In this document: positions 24,735 to 32,759 of the stretch, in pieces | Numbering within the stretch: the first letter of the stretch is position 1 | How the letters are laid out: every line of letters starts with the position of its first letter | Source of the DNA: an uncultured Acidimicrobiales bacterium | GTDB taxonomy: Bacteria; Actinomycetota; Acidimicrobiia; Acidimicrobiales; SZUA-35 | Direction: 5' to 3' | Assembly: GCA_937976305.1 (NCBI GenBank) | Contig: CALJSB010000063.1 | Location: forward strand, 1-46,578 | Length of the DNA: 46,578 bases | Translations under genes and position numbers: made by a program | Notes under the pieces: generated by a model | Database searches by the model: none | What the model was told of the DNA's origin: nothing | What the model saw: only the letters and a program-made list of their open reading frames with translations

Positions 24735-25392
24735 TCCCATCGCCGCGACTGAGCACCGATGCGAGTTGGTTGGCTGCCTGCACGACGTCGGGCCCATGTC
24801 GTCCACCGGGATCAGTGGACAGCCGATCAATCGGGCCGCTCACCGAGATTGCGGCAAGGATCTCGCCGCTCGGGCCGTGGACCTTCGCACTCACCGACGC
24901 AACGCCGGCTTCTCGCTCGCCCACCGAGGCGACCCAACCCTCCGAGCTGGGTTCGCCCCGAAGCGCAGCACCGCCTGATCCGAGGTCGAGCGGGAGTCGG
25001 GAGCCAATGGCCACGATGGTCCGGAGGCCGTGCCCAGACTCAGCCACGGCAATGCACAACCGCTCTGCTCCGTCACTCACGAACAGTTGAGCACTCTCTC
25101 CCGTCAGGTCCCTCAGCTCATTCAGAATCGGTTGGGCCGATGCTGCGAGATCAGCTGCCCCGCCGACGAGTTGGCCCAGAGACCACAGTCGGTAGCCGAG
25201 CAGAAAGCGGCTCTCGGCGTCCCGACGGAGCATGCCGTGGCCGACCAGCGCTACGGCGAGCCGATGGACCGTGGCCCGATTCAGCCCGGTGGCCTCAACG
25301 AGCTCAGACAGCGACGTCGATCCCGCAGCAACGGCGTCGAGCACAGCCATCGACTTGTCGATGACGCCAACACTGCTTACCCTGTCGTTCAC
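24724..25392 (-). CDS. IclR-family regulator of leucine genes (LtbR/NdgR-like)
   Basis: 222 residues from GTG 25392; a TTG at 25413 is possible but would put translation inside the operator. The N-terminal winged helix (about 8-70) has the HTH TSLSELVEATGLNRATVHRLA, followed by the IclR effector domain (AQLFVSDGAERLCIA, ASVSAKVHGPSGEILAAISVSGP). In actinobacteria an IclR protein (LtbR in Corynebacterium, NdgR in Streptomyces) sits divergent from leuCD and controls leucine genes; the same arrangement here supports the assignment. The leucine operons at 17222 and 25478 are its likely targets. Its end overlaps the SDR gene by 11 bp. Confidence 0.87.
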   Translation of the reverse strand: MNDRVSSVGVIDKSMAVLDAVAAGSTSLSELVEATGLNRATVHRLAVALVGHGMLRRDAESRFLLGYRLWSLGQLVGGAADLAASAQPILNELRDLTGESAQLFVSDGAERLCIAVAESGHGLRTIVAIGSRLPLDLGSGGAALRGEPSSEGWVASVGEREAGVASVSAKVHGPSGEILAAISVSGPIDRLSTDPGGRHGPDVVQAANQLASVLSRGDGTTP

Positions 25393-25477
25393 GGGTTGAG
25401 ATTGTTGTCTCAAATATTGAGACAGTCAAGAGCGGGTGTCGGCAGAGGCACCATCTCGATTGCCACAGGGAGCTGAC
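25393..25477. promoter_or_regulatory. IclR-leuC divergent promoter/operator
   Basis: A perfect 19-bp palindrome TGTCTCAA-ATA-TTGAGACA at 25406-25424. An extra TTGAGA (25396-25401) pairs with the same TCTCAA (25408-25413), so three half-sites alternate in orientation over 27 bp. It lies between the regulator start (25392) and leuC (25478, ribosome binding site AGGGAG near 25467-25472). It is the best candidate for the IclR operator. Confidence 0.7.
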
Positions 25478-26887
25478 ATGAGCACACCAAAGACACTGGC
25501 CGACAAGCTGTGGGAGCGACATCTCGTCGTCGATGGTGGCGGAGCGGACCCCGACCTTCTCTACATCGATCTCCACCTCGTCCACGAAGTGACGTCACCC
25601 CAGGCCTTTGACGGACTGCGTTTGAACGGTCGGAAGGTTCGACGTCCCGACCTCACCCTTGCCACCGAGGACCACAATGTCCCCACAGCCGACATCGATC
25701 AGCCCATTGCCGATCCGATCAGTGCCAAGCAGATTCAGACGCTGCGCAACAACACCGCCGAGTTCGGTATCACGAACCACGAGATGGGCAGCCCCGGCCA
25801 AGGCATCGTGCACGTCATCGGCCCCGAGCAAGGGCTGACTCAGCCGGGGATGACCGTGGTGTGCGGCGACAGCCACACCGCAACACATGGTGCCTTCGGC
25901 GCGCTCGCATTTGGTATCGGCACCAGCGAAGTCGAGCACGTGCTGGCCACTCAGACGCTGCCCCAGGTGCGGCCCAAGTCGATGGCCGTCACCATCGAGG
26001 GCACGCTCCCCGAGGGCTCGACGGCCAAGGACGTCATCCTCGCCATCATCGGACGCATCGGCACCGGCGGAGGCATTGGCCACGTGATCGAGTACCGGGG
26101 TGAGGCGATCCGGGGCCTCTCGATGGAGGGCCGCATGACGGTCTGCAACATGTCGATCGAGGCTGGCGCCAAGGCCGGGATGATCGCTCCCGACGAAACC
26201 ACCTTCGAGTATCTCGCCGGCCGCTCGGGTGCCCCGAGCGGCGACGATTGGGAAGCAGCGGTTGCAGATTGGAAGACACTCGTCACCGACGACGGCGCGA
26301 CGTTCGACAGCGAAGTGATCATCGATGCTGTCGACATCGTCCCGCACGTTTCGTGGGGAACGAACCCGGGCCAAGTCGCCCCGATCGCAGGCACGGTCCC
26401 CGATCCCTCCTCGTTCGACGACCCGGCCGAAGCCGATGCGGCAGCTCGCGCCCTCGACTACATGGGCCTTGAGGCCGGCACCCCGTTTGGTGAAATTCCG
26501 GTCGACACCGTCTTCATCGGCTCGTGCACAAACAGTCGCATTGAAGACCTACGAGCCGCAGCGGCCGTCGCCGAAGGTCGCACGGTTGCCGAGGGCATGC
26601 GGACCCTGGTCGTACCAGGGTCGTTCGCAGTGAAGGAGCAGGCTGAGGCCGAGGGCCTCAGCGAGATCTTCACCGCGGCCGGATTTGACTGGCGCGAGCC
26701 AGGGTGTTCGATGTGCCTCGCCATGAACCCCGACAAGCTGGCCCCCGGCGAACGCAGCGCATCAACCAGCAACCGCAACTTCGAAGGCCGCCAGGGCCGC
26801 GGCGGCCGCACCCACCTCGTCTCGCCAGAGATTGCGGCCGCCACCGCCATCGCCGGCCACCTCGCCACCCCCAACGACCTCCCCTAA
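25478..26887 (+). CDS. leuC: 3-isopropylmalate dehydratase large subunit
   Basis: 469 residues from ATG 25478 (AGGGAG upstream). With LeuD it isomerises 2- to 3-isopropylmalate and, in citramalate users, (R)-citramalate to 3-methylmalate. Aconitase-family landmarks: [28 protein letters not shown], and the [4Fe-4S] ligands Cys350 ([13 protein letters not shown]), Cys410 and Cys413 ([12 protein letters not shown]). The tail [20 protein letters not shown] is the standard substrate-binding segment. Length matches the bacterial type. The gap to leuD is 106 nt, unusually large for this pair, and contains a 48-bp palindromic repeat. Confidence 0.96.
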   Translation: MSTPKTLADKLWERHLVVDGGGADPDLLYIDLHLVHEVTSPQAFDGLRLNGRKVRRPDLTLATEDHNVPTADIDQPIADPISAKQIQTLRNNTAEFGITNHEMGSPGQGIVHVIGPEQGLTQPGMTVVCGDSHTATHGAFGALAFGIGTSEVEHVLATQTLPQVRPKSMAVTIEGTLPEGSTAKDVILAIIGRIGTGGGIGHVIEYRGEAIRGLSMEGRMTVCNMSIEAGAKAGMIAPDETTFEYLAGRSGAPSGDDWEAAVADWKTLVTDDGATFDSEVIIDAVDIVPHVSWGTNPGQVAPIAGTVPDPSSFDDPAEADAAARALDYMGLEAGTPFGEIPVDTVFIGSCTNSRIEDLRAAAAVAEGRTVAEGMRTLVVPGSFAVKEQAEAEGLSEIFTAAGFDWREPGCSMCLAMNPDKLAPGERSASTSNRNFEGRQGRGGRTHLVSPEIAAATAIAGHLATPNDLP

Positions 26888-26910
26888 CCCGTTCGAACCA
26901 CCCCACACCC

Positions 26911-26958
26911 GTTCTGGAGTCTCCCACCGGCGTTTCAGCCGGTATCGGCCTCCAGAAC
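26911..26958 (-). repeat. 48-bp palindromic repeat inside the leuC-leuD gap
   Basis: Reverse-orientation copy of the repeat at 9057-9229. Here the outer arms are a perfect inverted pair (GTTCTGGAG/CTCCAGAAC) and the inner stem ACCGGC/GCCGGT (as read on minus) is also perfect. It lies 23 nt after the leuC stop and 35 nt before leuD, so it will be transcribed within the leuCD message. Confidence 0.9.
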
Positions 26959-26993
26959 CGAGCTCTTTCGCTCATCGAGTCAGGAAATTCAGC

Positions 26994-27578
26994 ATGGAAG
27001 CAGTACGAATCATCACCGGAACTGGCGTCCCGCTCGACCGATCAGATGTCGACACCGACCAGATCATCCCGAGCGACTGGCTCAAGCAGGTCGAGCGCAC
27101 CGGTTTCGAGAAGGGTCTGTTTTCCGAATGGCGAGACGACCCTGCGTTTGTCCTCAACGACGAGCGATTCTCTGCCGCGACCGTGCTTCTCGGCGGGCCA
27201 AACTTCGGCGTCGGCTCATCACGAGAGCATGCGGTGTGGGCGATCCAGCAGTACGGCTTCAAGGCCGTCGTGTCGCCACGCTTTGGCGACATCTTCCGCA
27301 ACAACTCGACAAAGAACGGCCTGGTTCCCGTCGTCGTATCGGCCGAGCTCAGCCGCACCCTGATGGACGCCGTGCAAGACAACCCCTCGCTCGAGTTCAC
27401 GATCGACGTCGACCGTCGCTTGCTCGAGGTACCAGCACTCGACATCGCTGAGCCATTCCCACTCGACGACGCAACCCGCGAGCGCTTCCTCGAAGGACTC
27501 GACGACATCGGCATCACCCTGCGTCACGTCGACACCATCGGCGAGTTCGAGACCTCCCGACCCGCCTACCGCGCCTAA
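26994..27578 (+). CDS. leuD: 3-isopropylmalate dehydratase small subunit
   Basis: 194 residues from ATG 26994, normal for LeuD. Seen: VPLDRSDVDTDQIIPSDWLKQ, the start of the swivel domain; LLGGPNFGVGSSREHAVWAI, with the GSSRE substrate loop; and the GFKAVVSPRFGDIFRNNSTKNGLVPV segment (two pieces). It forms the active isomerase with LeuC. The upstream frame extends to 26832 but overlaps leuC and the repeat, so ATG 26994 is chosen; AGGAAA (26981-26986) serves as ribosome binding site. Confidence 0.95.
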   Translation: MEAVRIITGTGVPLDRSDVDTDQIIPSDWLKQVERTGFEKGLFSEWRDDPAFVLNDERFSAATVLLGGPNFGVGSSREHAVWAIQQYGFKAVVSPRFGDIFRNNSTKNGLVPVVVSAELSRTLMDAVQDNPSLEFTIDVDRRLLEVPALDIAEPFPLDDATRERFLEGLDDIGITLRHVDTIGEFETSRPAYRA

Positions 27579-27625
27579 GCCAACCACTGCCCTCCGGGCG
27601 GGCCGTTCGCCACGGAGGCCTATCG

Positions 27626-27799
27626 CATTGGGCGTCGGCTTCGCCGAGCCGCTACTCGCGATCGGCTCTCACGCTCGGCGCTGGCTCGTCCCTCGCAACG
27701 CGGACGCAATCACATTGGGTCTGCTCCGCAGACCGCTACTCGCGATCAAGTAACGCGCTCGAGGCTGGCTCGTCCCTCGCCACGCTGGCGACCCGACTC
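27626..27799. repeat. Two degenerate 87-bp direct repeats
   Basis: Units at about 27626-27712 and 27713-27799. They are conserved in blocks (CATTGGG, CCGCTACTCGCGATC, GCTGGCTCGTCCCTCGC) with diverged but still self-complementary linkers. The pattern suggests an old duplication of a structured non-coding element. Confidence 0.65.
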
Positions 27800-27837
27800 G
27801 AGGTTGGGGGCAGAGGGGCGACGCAGGCGAGGACTGG

Positions 27838-27860
27838 CTAGCGGAGCGAAGCAACGCTAG
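27838..27860. terminator. Possible hairpin between leuD and the SDR gene
   Basis: CTAGCG (27838-27843) and CGCTAG (27855-27860), 11-nt loop, between two convergent genes. Short stem, no T-run; weak. Confidence 0.35.
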
Positions 27861-27901
27861 GCCCGCAGCGGCGGCGCACCGGTGACGCCAGCCGGGCGCA
27901 G

Positions 27902-28702
27902 CTATTGGGCGGTGTAGCCGGCGTCGACGGGGACGATCGCACCCGTCATGTAGCTGGCTTCGTCAGACGCAAGAAACACGACGACGCGAGCGATCTCTTC
28001 GGGTTGAGCCAGTCGCTTCATTGGGATGGTGGCGTCGGCGAGCGCCTGTAGATCATCGGCTGAGGGTCTGGAGGCTCGACCAGATGACAGCATCGGCGTG
28101 TCGACTTCGCCCGGAGCAACCGCATTGATTCGCACCCCATCCGTCGCGTGATCGAGCGCCATGGCCCGGGTGAGCTGATGCACCGCTCCCTTCGACGCGC
28201 AGTAGGCAGCCACGCCCGCGGAACCGATCCCACCCCAGATCGAACCGAAGTTGACGATGGCTCCACCCCCGGCAGGAACCATGTGCGACAGGGCGGCCCG
28301 ACACATGAAGAAGACGCCGTCGACATTGACCGCCATCACACGGGCCCACGATGCATCGTCGGTGTGCTCGCCACTCCCCCGGTAGATGACGCCGGCCGCG
28401 TTCACGACCACATCGATCCGCCCGTGCTGAGCAACAACGCCATCGATGGTTGACTGACAAAACGGCGATTGGCTCACATCGCCAACAGCGGCAGCACCAC
28501 CGATCTCTTCGGCGATCGCCGTGGCTCCATCGCCATCGCGATCGACCACGGTCACATGGTCGCCCAAAGAGGCGAACAGCTGGGCAGACGCAGCCCCCAT
28601 TCCGGACGCTCCGCCCGTAACGACCACAACTCGCGGCGATGTGGCGGGCGATACTGGGCTCGACCCTTGAAGCTTGGGATCTTCTGCGTTCTTGTTGTTC
28701 AC
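27902..28702 (-). CDS. Short-chain dehydrogenase/reductase (SDR, classical)
   Basis: 266 residues from GTG 28702. A longer frame to 28783 overlaps the divergent lipoprotein start and is rejected. NAD(P) motif TGGASGMG, with the acidic VVDRDGD after strand 2 pointing to NAD. VVNAAGV is the NNAG equivalent, and catalytic residues lie in NFGSIWGGIGSAGVAAYCASK (Ser and Tyr-x-x-x-Lys, quoted in part). PGEVDTPM and ASYMTGAIVPVDAGYTAQ end the fold. Substrate unknown. Unlike the SDR at 23898 it has no loop insertion. Confidence 0.87.
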   Translation of the reverse strand: MNNKNAEDPKLQGSSPVSPATSPRVVVVTGGASGMGAASAQLFASLGDHVTVVDRDGDGATAIAEEIGGAAAVGDVSQSPFCQSTIDGVVAQHGRIDVVVNAAGVIYRGSGEHTDDASWARVMAVNVDGVFFMCRAALSHMVPAGGGAIVNFGSIWGGIGSAGVAAYCASKGAVHQLTRAMALDHATDGVRINAVAPGEVDTPMLSSGRASRPSADDLQALADATIPMKRLAQPEEIARVVVFLASDEASYMTGAIVPVDAGYTAQ

Positions 28703-28781
28703 GACACGACCTCGAATGTGACGAAACGATGACAGATCAGGCGACGGGAACCAGCGGCGCCGATGGTTCGTCGGAGGCATC

Positions 28782-31247
28782 ATGACATCGCAGCGCCCAG
28801 CAACGTCCCAAATGTCGGGAACATCCCAAACTCAAGCAACCGGCCAAGCGGTTCACGTCCCTGCCGCAACGGGCCGTCGCCGCAGCACGTTCCTTCGCCG
28901 ACTCACACCTGTCGGCATCGCCCTGTCGATGCTCGCCACGGCCTGCGTCTCGGGCGATCCCGAAGCAGAGGGGCCCGGATCGACCGACATCTCCGGCTCC
29001 GACATCGCCCTCACCTCTGGGCCACTTTCGACCTTTGACAACTGTGATGCGTTGCTCGGCCAGCTCGTTGATGCCGGCACCGAACGAGTCGGGCCCCACG
29101 GCTTCGGACAGGGCGGCTACTGGGGTGGCCCGGCAGCACTCGAGGCAGAAGAAGCCATGGAAGACGACGAGGCGTCGTTTGACGCTGACGCTGCCAGCGA
29201 CTCGTTCGCAACGTCAGGCGACGACTCCGACGCAGCTGAAAGCGGCGGAGGCGACGACTTCTCGAGAACCAACAACCAAGAGATCGACGTTGACGAGCCC
29301 GACCTGGTGAAGACCGACGGTGAGCGCCTTGTGACGGTCACCGGTCAAGAACTTCGAATCATTGGCCTGAGTGATGATGGTCCGACGCTCGACAACTCGA
29401 TTGCCCTCCCCGGTGATGTCTGGGCTGGCGAGCTCTTCCTCGATGGCGACACTGCGCTCGTGATGTCGAACGGTTGGACCGACTCGCCGCTTGCTGAAAG
29501 CGATGGGCTGTCCGACTATTCCTACCCCGGCGGCATGCCGATCACCCGAATCGTCGAGATCAACCTGGCTGAGGGAGAGATCGTCCGTTCGCTCGAGTTC
29601 GAGGGCAACTACCTCTCGGCCAGGGATGTCGACGGCACCGCCCGTATCGTTCTGTCAGCCACCCAGGAGCGCTTCCCGTTTGTTTTCCCATCGAATCCGG
29701 CAGCGGAAGATGCCGCTGAAGCCGCTAACCGCAGCATCATCGAGAACTCGACGATCGAGCAATGGCTCCCGAGCTACCGACTTCTCGACAGCAACGACGA
29801 CGTGCTCGAATCAGGTCAGATCGTTGAGTGCGACCGCATGCACATCCCAGGTGAGTTCGGCGGCTTCGGCACCCTTGCCCTGCTGACGATCGATCTCGAC
29901 GAGGGCCTTTCCCTCACCGACAGCCTCGCCGTTCTCACCGACGGTCAGACCATTTACGCCTCGACTGATCGGCTCGCCGTGGCCACCACGAAGTGGCCCG
30001 AATGGGATCCAGAAACAGGCGACGCGATCGAGGGGTCAGACGAGTACGTCACCCAGATCCACACCTTCGACATCTCTGACCCGGCCACCGCCACCTACAA
30101 GGCAACCGGTTCGGTTCGCGGTCACCTTCTCAACCAGTTCTCGATGTCGGAGTTCGATGGCTTCCTTCGTGTCGCCACCACCGACGGATCACCGTGGGGC
30201 GATACGTCCAACAGCGAGAGCTTTGTCACCGTCTTGAGCGAGAACAACGAGACACTCGAAACCGTCGGCCAGGTCGGTGGACTGGGCGAAGGCGAACAGA
30301 TCTTCGCCGTTCGGTTCATTGGCACGACGGCCTACGTGGTGACCTTCCGCCAGGTCGACCCGCTCTACACCGTCGACCTCAGCGAGCCAACCGAGCCGAC
30401 CGTGCTCGGCGAACTCAAGATTCCCGGCTTCTCGACCTATCTGCACCCGATCGACGAGGGCCTGATCCTCGGCATCGGCCAAGATGCAACCGACGAGGGT
30501 GCCACGACGGGTGCTCAAGTCTCGGCCTTCAATGTGAGCGATCTGACGAATCCGACCCGCGACCATCAGCTGTCGCTCGGCGAGAACACCTACAGCCCCA
30601 TCGACTGGGACAAGAAGGCCTTCACCTACTGGGCCGAGACCCGCACGGCGTACGTGCCGATCTCGTGGTGGAACTGGGACGAAGAGACCGGCTCCGAAGA
30701 CAACGGTGCTTCTGTTGTGGCGGTGCGTGTTGGCGAAGACGGCACGCTCACCGAAATCGGACAGGTCACTCACCCGGCGTTCCGAGGCTGCGAGGGCCCC
30801 GACGGCTACACCGAGGAGCTCGTGTTCGACGTCGATGGCCCCGAACCAGCGGCCAACAACAACGAAGAAGAAGAAGTAGTCAACGATGCTCCCGACGCAA
30901 TCGATGAAGCGCCGGAAGAGATCTCCGAAGAGCCAGTCGTCGAGGAGGAGGCCGCCGAGGCAGACGCGGTCGCCGAGACAGTCGAGGACGAGCCAGCGGT
31001 CGAGGAAGAAGCCTTCGACGCCGAAGCGTCCTTCGCTGAACCAGAGGAAGCTCCAGCGCCGGTGCCGGCCCCAGAGGATTCAGACGACGTCAGCCGGGAC
31101 GACGTGGAGTACTGCTGGAGCTACGCATCGGAGATCCAGCGCACGGTTGTCGTTGGCGATCAGCTGCTGACGCTCTCCCACGATGGCGTGCTTGCCTCCA
31201 ACCTCGACGATCTCAGCACCATCGGCTGGCTGTCGTTCAACAACTGA
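28782..31247 (+). CDS. Exported lipoprotein with C-terminal beta-propeller (PF09826-type)
   Basis: 821 residues. A long basic N-terminus (GRRRSTFLRRL) precedes a hydrophobic segment ending in SMLATACVSG. Cys55 is a probable lipid-modified residue, though the lipobox is not ideal (Leu at -4). A low-complexity acidic stretch (~120-160) leads to FSRTNNQEIDVDEPDLVKTDGERLVTV, the hallmark start of the PF09826 beta-propeller. Blades follow, with repeats such as TIDLDEGLSLTDSLAVLTDG and TFDISDPATATYKATGSVRG. About residues 690-770 are almost all Glu, Ala, Val and Asp, inserted before the last blade strand YCWSYASEIQRTVVVGDQLL. The family's function is unknown; an extracytoplasmic binding role is inferred. 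ATG 28782 may not be the true start; internal starts nearer the signal sequence exist. Confidence 0.82.
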   Translation: MTSQRPATSQMSGTSQTQATGQAVHVPAATGRRRSTFLRRLTPVGIALSMLATACVSGDPEAEGPGSTDISGSDIALTSGPLSTFDNCDALLGQLVDAGTERVGPHGFGQGGYWGGPAALEAEEAMEDDEASFDADAASDSFATSGDDSDAAESGGGDDFSRTNNQEIDVDEPDLVKTDGERLVTVTGQELRIIGLSDDGPTLDNSIALPGDVWAGELFLDGDTALVMSNGWTDSPLAESDGLSDYSYPGGMPITRIVEINLAEGEIVRSLEFEGNYLSARDVDGTARIVLSATQERFPFVFPSNPAAEDAAEAANRSIIENSTIEQWLPSYRLLDSNDDVLESGQIVECDRMHIPGEFGGFGTLALLTIDLDEGLSLTDSLAVLTDGQTIYASTDRLAVATTKWPEWDPETGDAIEGSDEYVTQIHTFDISDPATATYKATGSVRGHLLNQFSMSEFDGFLRVATTDGSPWGDTSNSESFVTVLSENNETLETVGQVGGLGEGEQIFAVRFIGTTAYVVTFRQVDPLYTVDLSEPTEPTVLGELKIPGFSTYLHPIDEGLILGIGQDATDEGATTGAQVSAFNVSDLTNPTRDHQLSLGENTYSPIDWDKKAFTYWAETRTAYVPISWWNWDEETGSEDNGASVVAVRVGEDGTLTEIGQVTHPAFRGCEGPDGYTEELVFDVDGPEPAANNNEEEEVVNDAPDAIDEAPEEISEEPVVEEEAAEADAVAETVEDEPAVEEEAFDAEASFAEPEEAPAPVPAPEDSDDVSRDDVEYCWSYASEIQRTVVVGDQLLTLSHDGVLASNLDDLSTIGWLSFNN

Positions 31248-31261
31248 TCCACCATAGGGCC

Positions 31262-31375
31262 ATGCAACGGCCCGATCGGCACACCATCGCCTCCGAAACC
31301 GGGTGGCTGTCCCTCGGGGCAGCGCTCGGTTTCGCGTTGGCATTGCTGTGGCCATCCTCATGGAAGCAGCGCTGA
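31262..31375 (+). CDS. Possible small membrane protein (37 residues)
   Basis: ATG 31262, 14 nt after the propeller stop; stop at 31373-31375. The product has a polar start (MQRPDRHTIASETG), one hydrophobic segment (WLSLGAALGFALALLWP) and a basic end (SSWKQR). This composition is typical of tiny single-pass proteins. There is no strong ribosome binding site and no homologue I can name, so it may be chance. It lies in a 192-bp gap that otherwise shows nothing. Confidence 0.3.
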   Translation: MQRPDRHTIASETGWLSLGAALGFALALLWPSSWKQR

Positions 31376-31439
31376 AGCTCACGGACCACCCCTCGAGCGA
31401 ACCACCGTCAGTGAGCCCACCCGAGCGGCCGGCGGCGGG

Positions 31440-32759
31440 TTAGTGGTACGGCAGATACTCCGAGAGCTCCCACGGCGTGATCATCGTCGGGTCGCGATCA
31501 GCCCAATCGGGTGTCGCCTCGACGAATCGCTCCCACTCCATGTTCTTCACGAACACGAAGTTGTCGACAAGGTCCTGCCCGAGAGCTGTGCAAAAGGCTG
31601 CGTCAGCCTCGAGATCGGACAAGGCGCCCAGAAGCGAGTCGGCCGACACCACATCGGTTGACGGGTTCTCGAAACCATCGCCCGTCTCAGGGGCTGGCCG
31701 GTCGAGACCATCGATGACACCGAGGCGAGCCGCCTGGAGCACAGCGGCAACTGCGGTGTGAATGTTTGCCGACCCGTCCGCGGTGCGATTCTCGAGCCGA
31801 GTGCCCTGGCCGCGCGGAGGCGGGACGCGGTTACCAACCACACGGTGGTCATACCCCCAGTTGGCCCGCACCCCGGCGAATCCACCGAGGTTCAGGCGGC
31901 GATACGCGTTGACGGTCGGGGCCAGGAGGGCGGTCATCCCCTGGTGGTGTTCGCACAGCCCGGCCAAGCACTGTCCAGCCAACTGGGACAATCCATCGTC
32001 CGCCGTTTCGTCGGACAAGGGGTTGACGCCATCGCTATCAAGAAACGAAAAGTTGACGTGAACGCCGGTGCCGCTGAGCTCATCGATCGGTTGGCCCAGG
32101 AAGGTCATACGAAGGCCGTGGGCCATTGCTCGTTCCCGGGCCATCAGCCGGAACAAGAACGCATCGTCGGCGGCCTTCAGAGCATCGTCGTATTCGAGTG
32201 TCATCTCGAACTGCGCATTGTCGAACTCAGCGTTGATCGACTCGACCGGCAGTCCGGACGCTTCAGCCGTGCGGGTGATGTCGTCGAGCAGTCCCACTGG
32301 ATCGACGAGCGGGCCCGTGCCGTAGACATAGGAGCCGGGCGTGTCCCACGGCTTCCAGCCGCCATCGCCATCTGGCTCGAGTACGTAGCCTTCGAGTTCG
32401 ATGCCGACCTTGGGGCGATACCCGAGCCCCTCCCACTCAGCGATTGCCTTCTTCAAGGCGAAGCGGGGAGCAAACGTATACGGCTCGCCGCGCATCGAGA
32501 GATCGGCAACAGCAAGACCCGTGCGGTCATCGTCCCACCCCTGACGCAACGTGTCGGGGTCCATCGTGGCGTGCAGATCGGGAATGCCAGCATCGACAAA
32601 CGAACCCGGGGCAGGCCCAAACGAGCGGTCGTACCCGAGGCTGAAGACCGCAACAGCATGGCCTGTGCCCTTCTCTGCAAGACGAGCCGGAAGGTATTTG
32701 CCCCTGGCGATCCCGAGGTGGTCGGGCCAAAGCACGCGGATTCGATCGAAGTCGGTCAC
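31440..32759 (-). CDS. Glutamine synthetase-family ligase (GlnA-like, non-GlnA-I)
   Basis: 439 residues from GTG 32759, whose GTGA overlaps the serA stop. GS-family landmarks: VLWPDHLGIARGKYLP, the VGIELEGYVLE strand with metal Glu residues, INAEFDNAQFEMTL (metal site 2), GTGVHVNFSF with the metal His, and RGQGTRLENRTADGSANIH with the catalytic-loop Arg residues. It lacks the adenylylation segment of GlnA. It fits the gamma-glutamylamine/amino-acid ligase group (PuuA/GlnA3-like) better than true glutamine synthetase, but the amine substrate is unknown. ANIHTAVAAVLQA replaces the usual NPY-type sequence. Coupling to serA suggests a link to serine or glutamate metabolism. Confidence 0.83.
   Translation of the reverse strand: MTDFDRIRVLWPDHLGIARGKYLPARLAEKGTGHAVAVFSLGYDRSFGPAPGSFVDAGIPDLHATMDPDTLRQGWDDDRTGLAVADLSMRGEPYTFAPRFALKKAIAEWEGLGYRPKVGIELEGYVLEPDGDGGWKPWDTPGSYVYGTGPLVDPVGLLDDITRTAEASGLPVESINAEFDNAQFEMTLEYDDALKAADDAFLFRLMARERAMAHGLRMTFLGQPIDELSGTGVHVNFSFLDSDGVNPLSDETADDGLSQLAGQCLAGLCEHHQGMTALLAPTVNAYRRLNLGGFAGVRANWGYDHRVVGNRVPPPRGQGTRLENRTADGSANIHTAVAAVLQAARLGVIDGLDRPAPETGDGFENPSTDVVSADSLLGALSDLEADAAFCTALGQDLVDNFVFVKNMEWERFVEATPDWADRDPTMITPWELSEYLPYH

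Larger units (their letters stand above)
27579..27901. other. 323-bp intergenic region with an 87-bp degenerate direct repeat
   Basis: Between the leuD stop and the SDR stop (convergent). Two related units begin CATTGGG at 27626 and 27713 (87 bp apart). They share CCGCTACTCGCGATC (27649-27663 and 27733-27747) and GCTGGCTCGTCCCTCGC. Each carries a small hairpin at its start (CGGC-TTC-GCCG; GTCTGC-TCC-GCAGAC). A further inverted repeat CTAGCG/CGCTAG is at 27838-27860. No open frame looks coding. Confidence 0.6.

Noticed and set aside
27579..27901. Coding gene in the leuD-SDR gap
   Set aside because: Short Arg/Ser-rich frames only, no ribosome binding site, and the sequence is explained by repeats.
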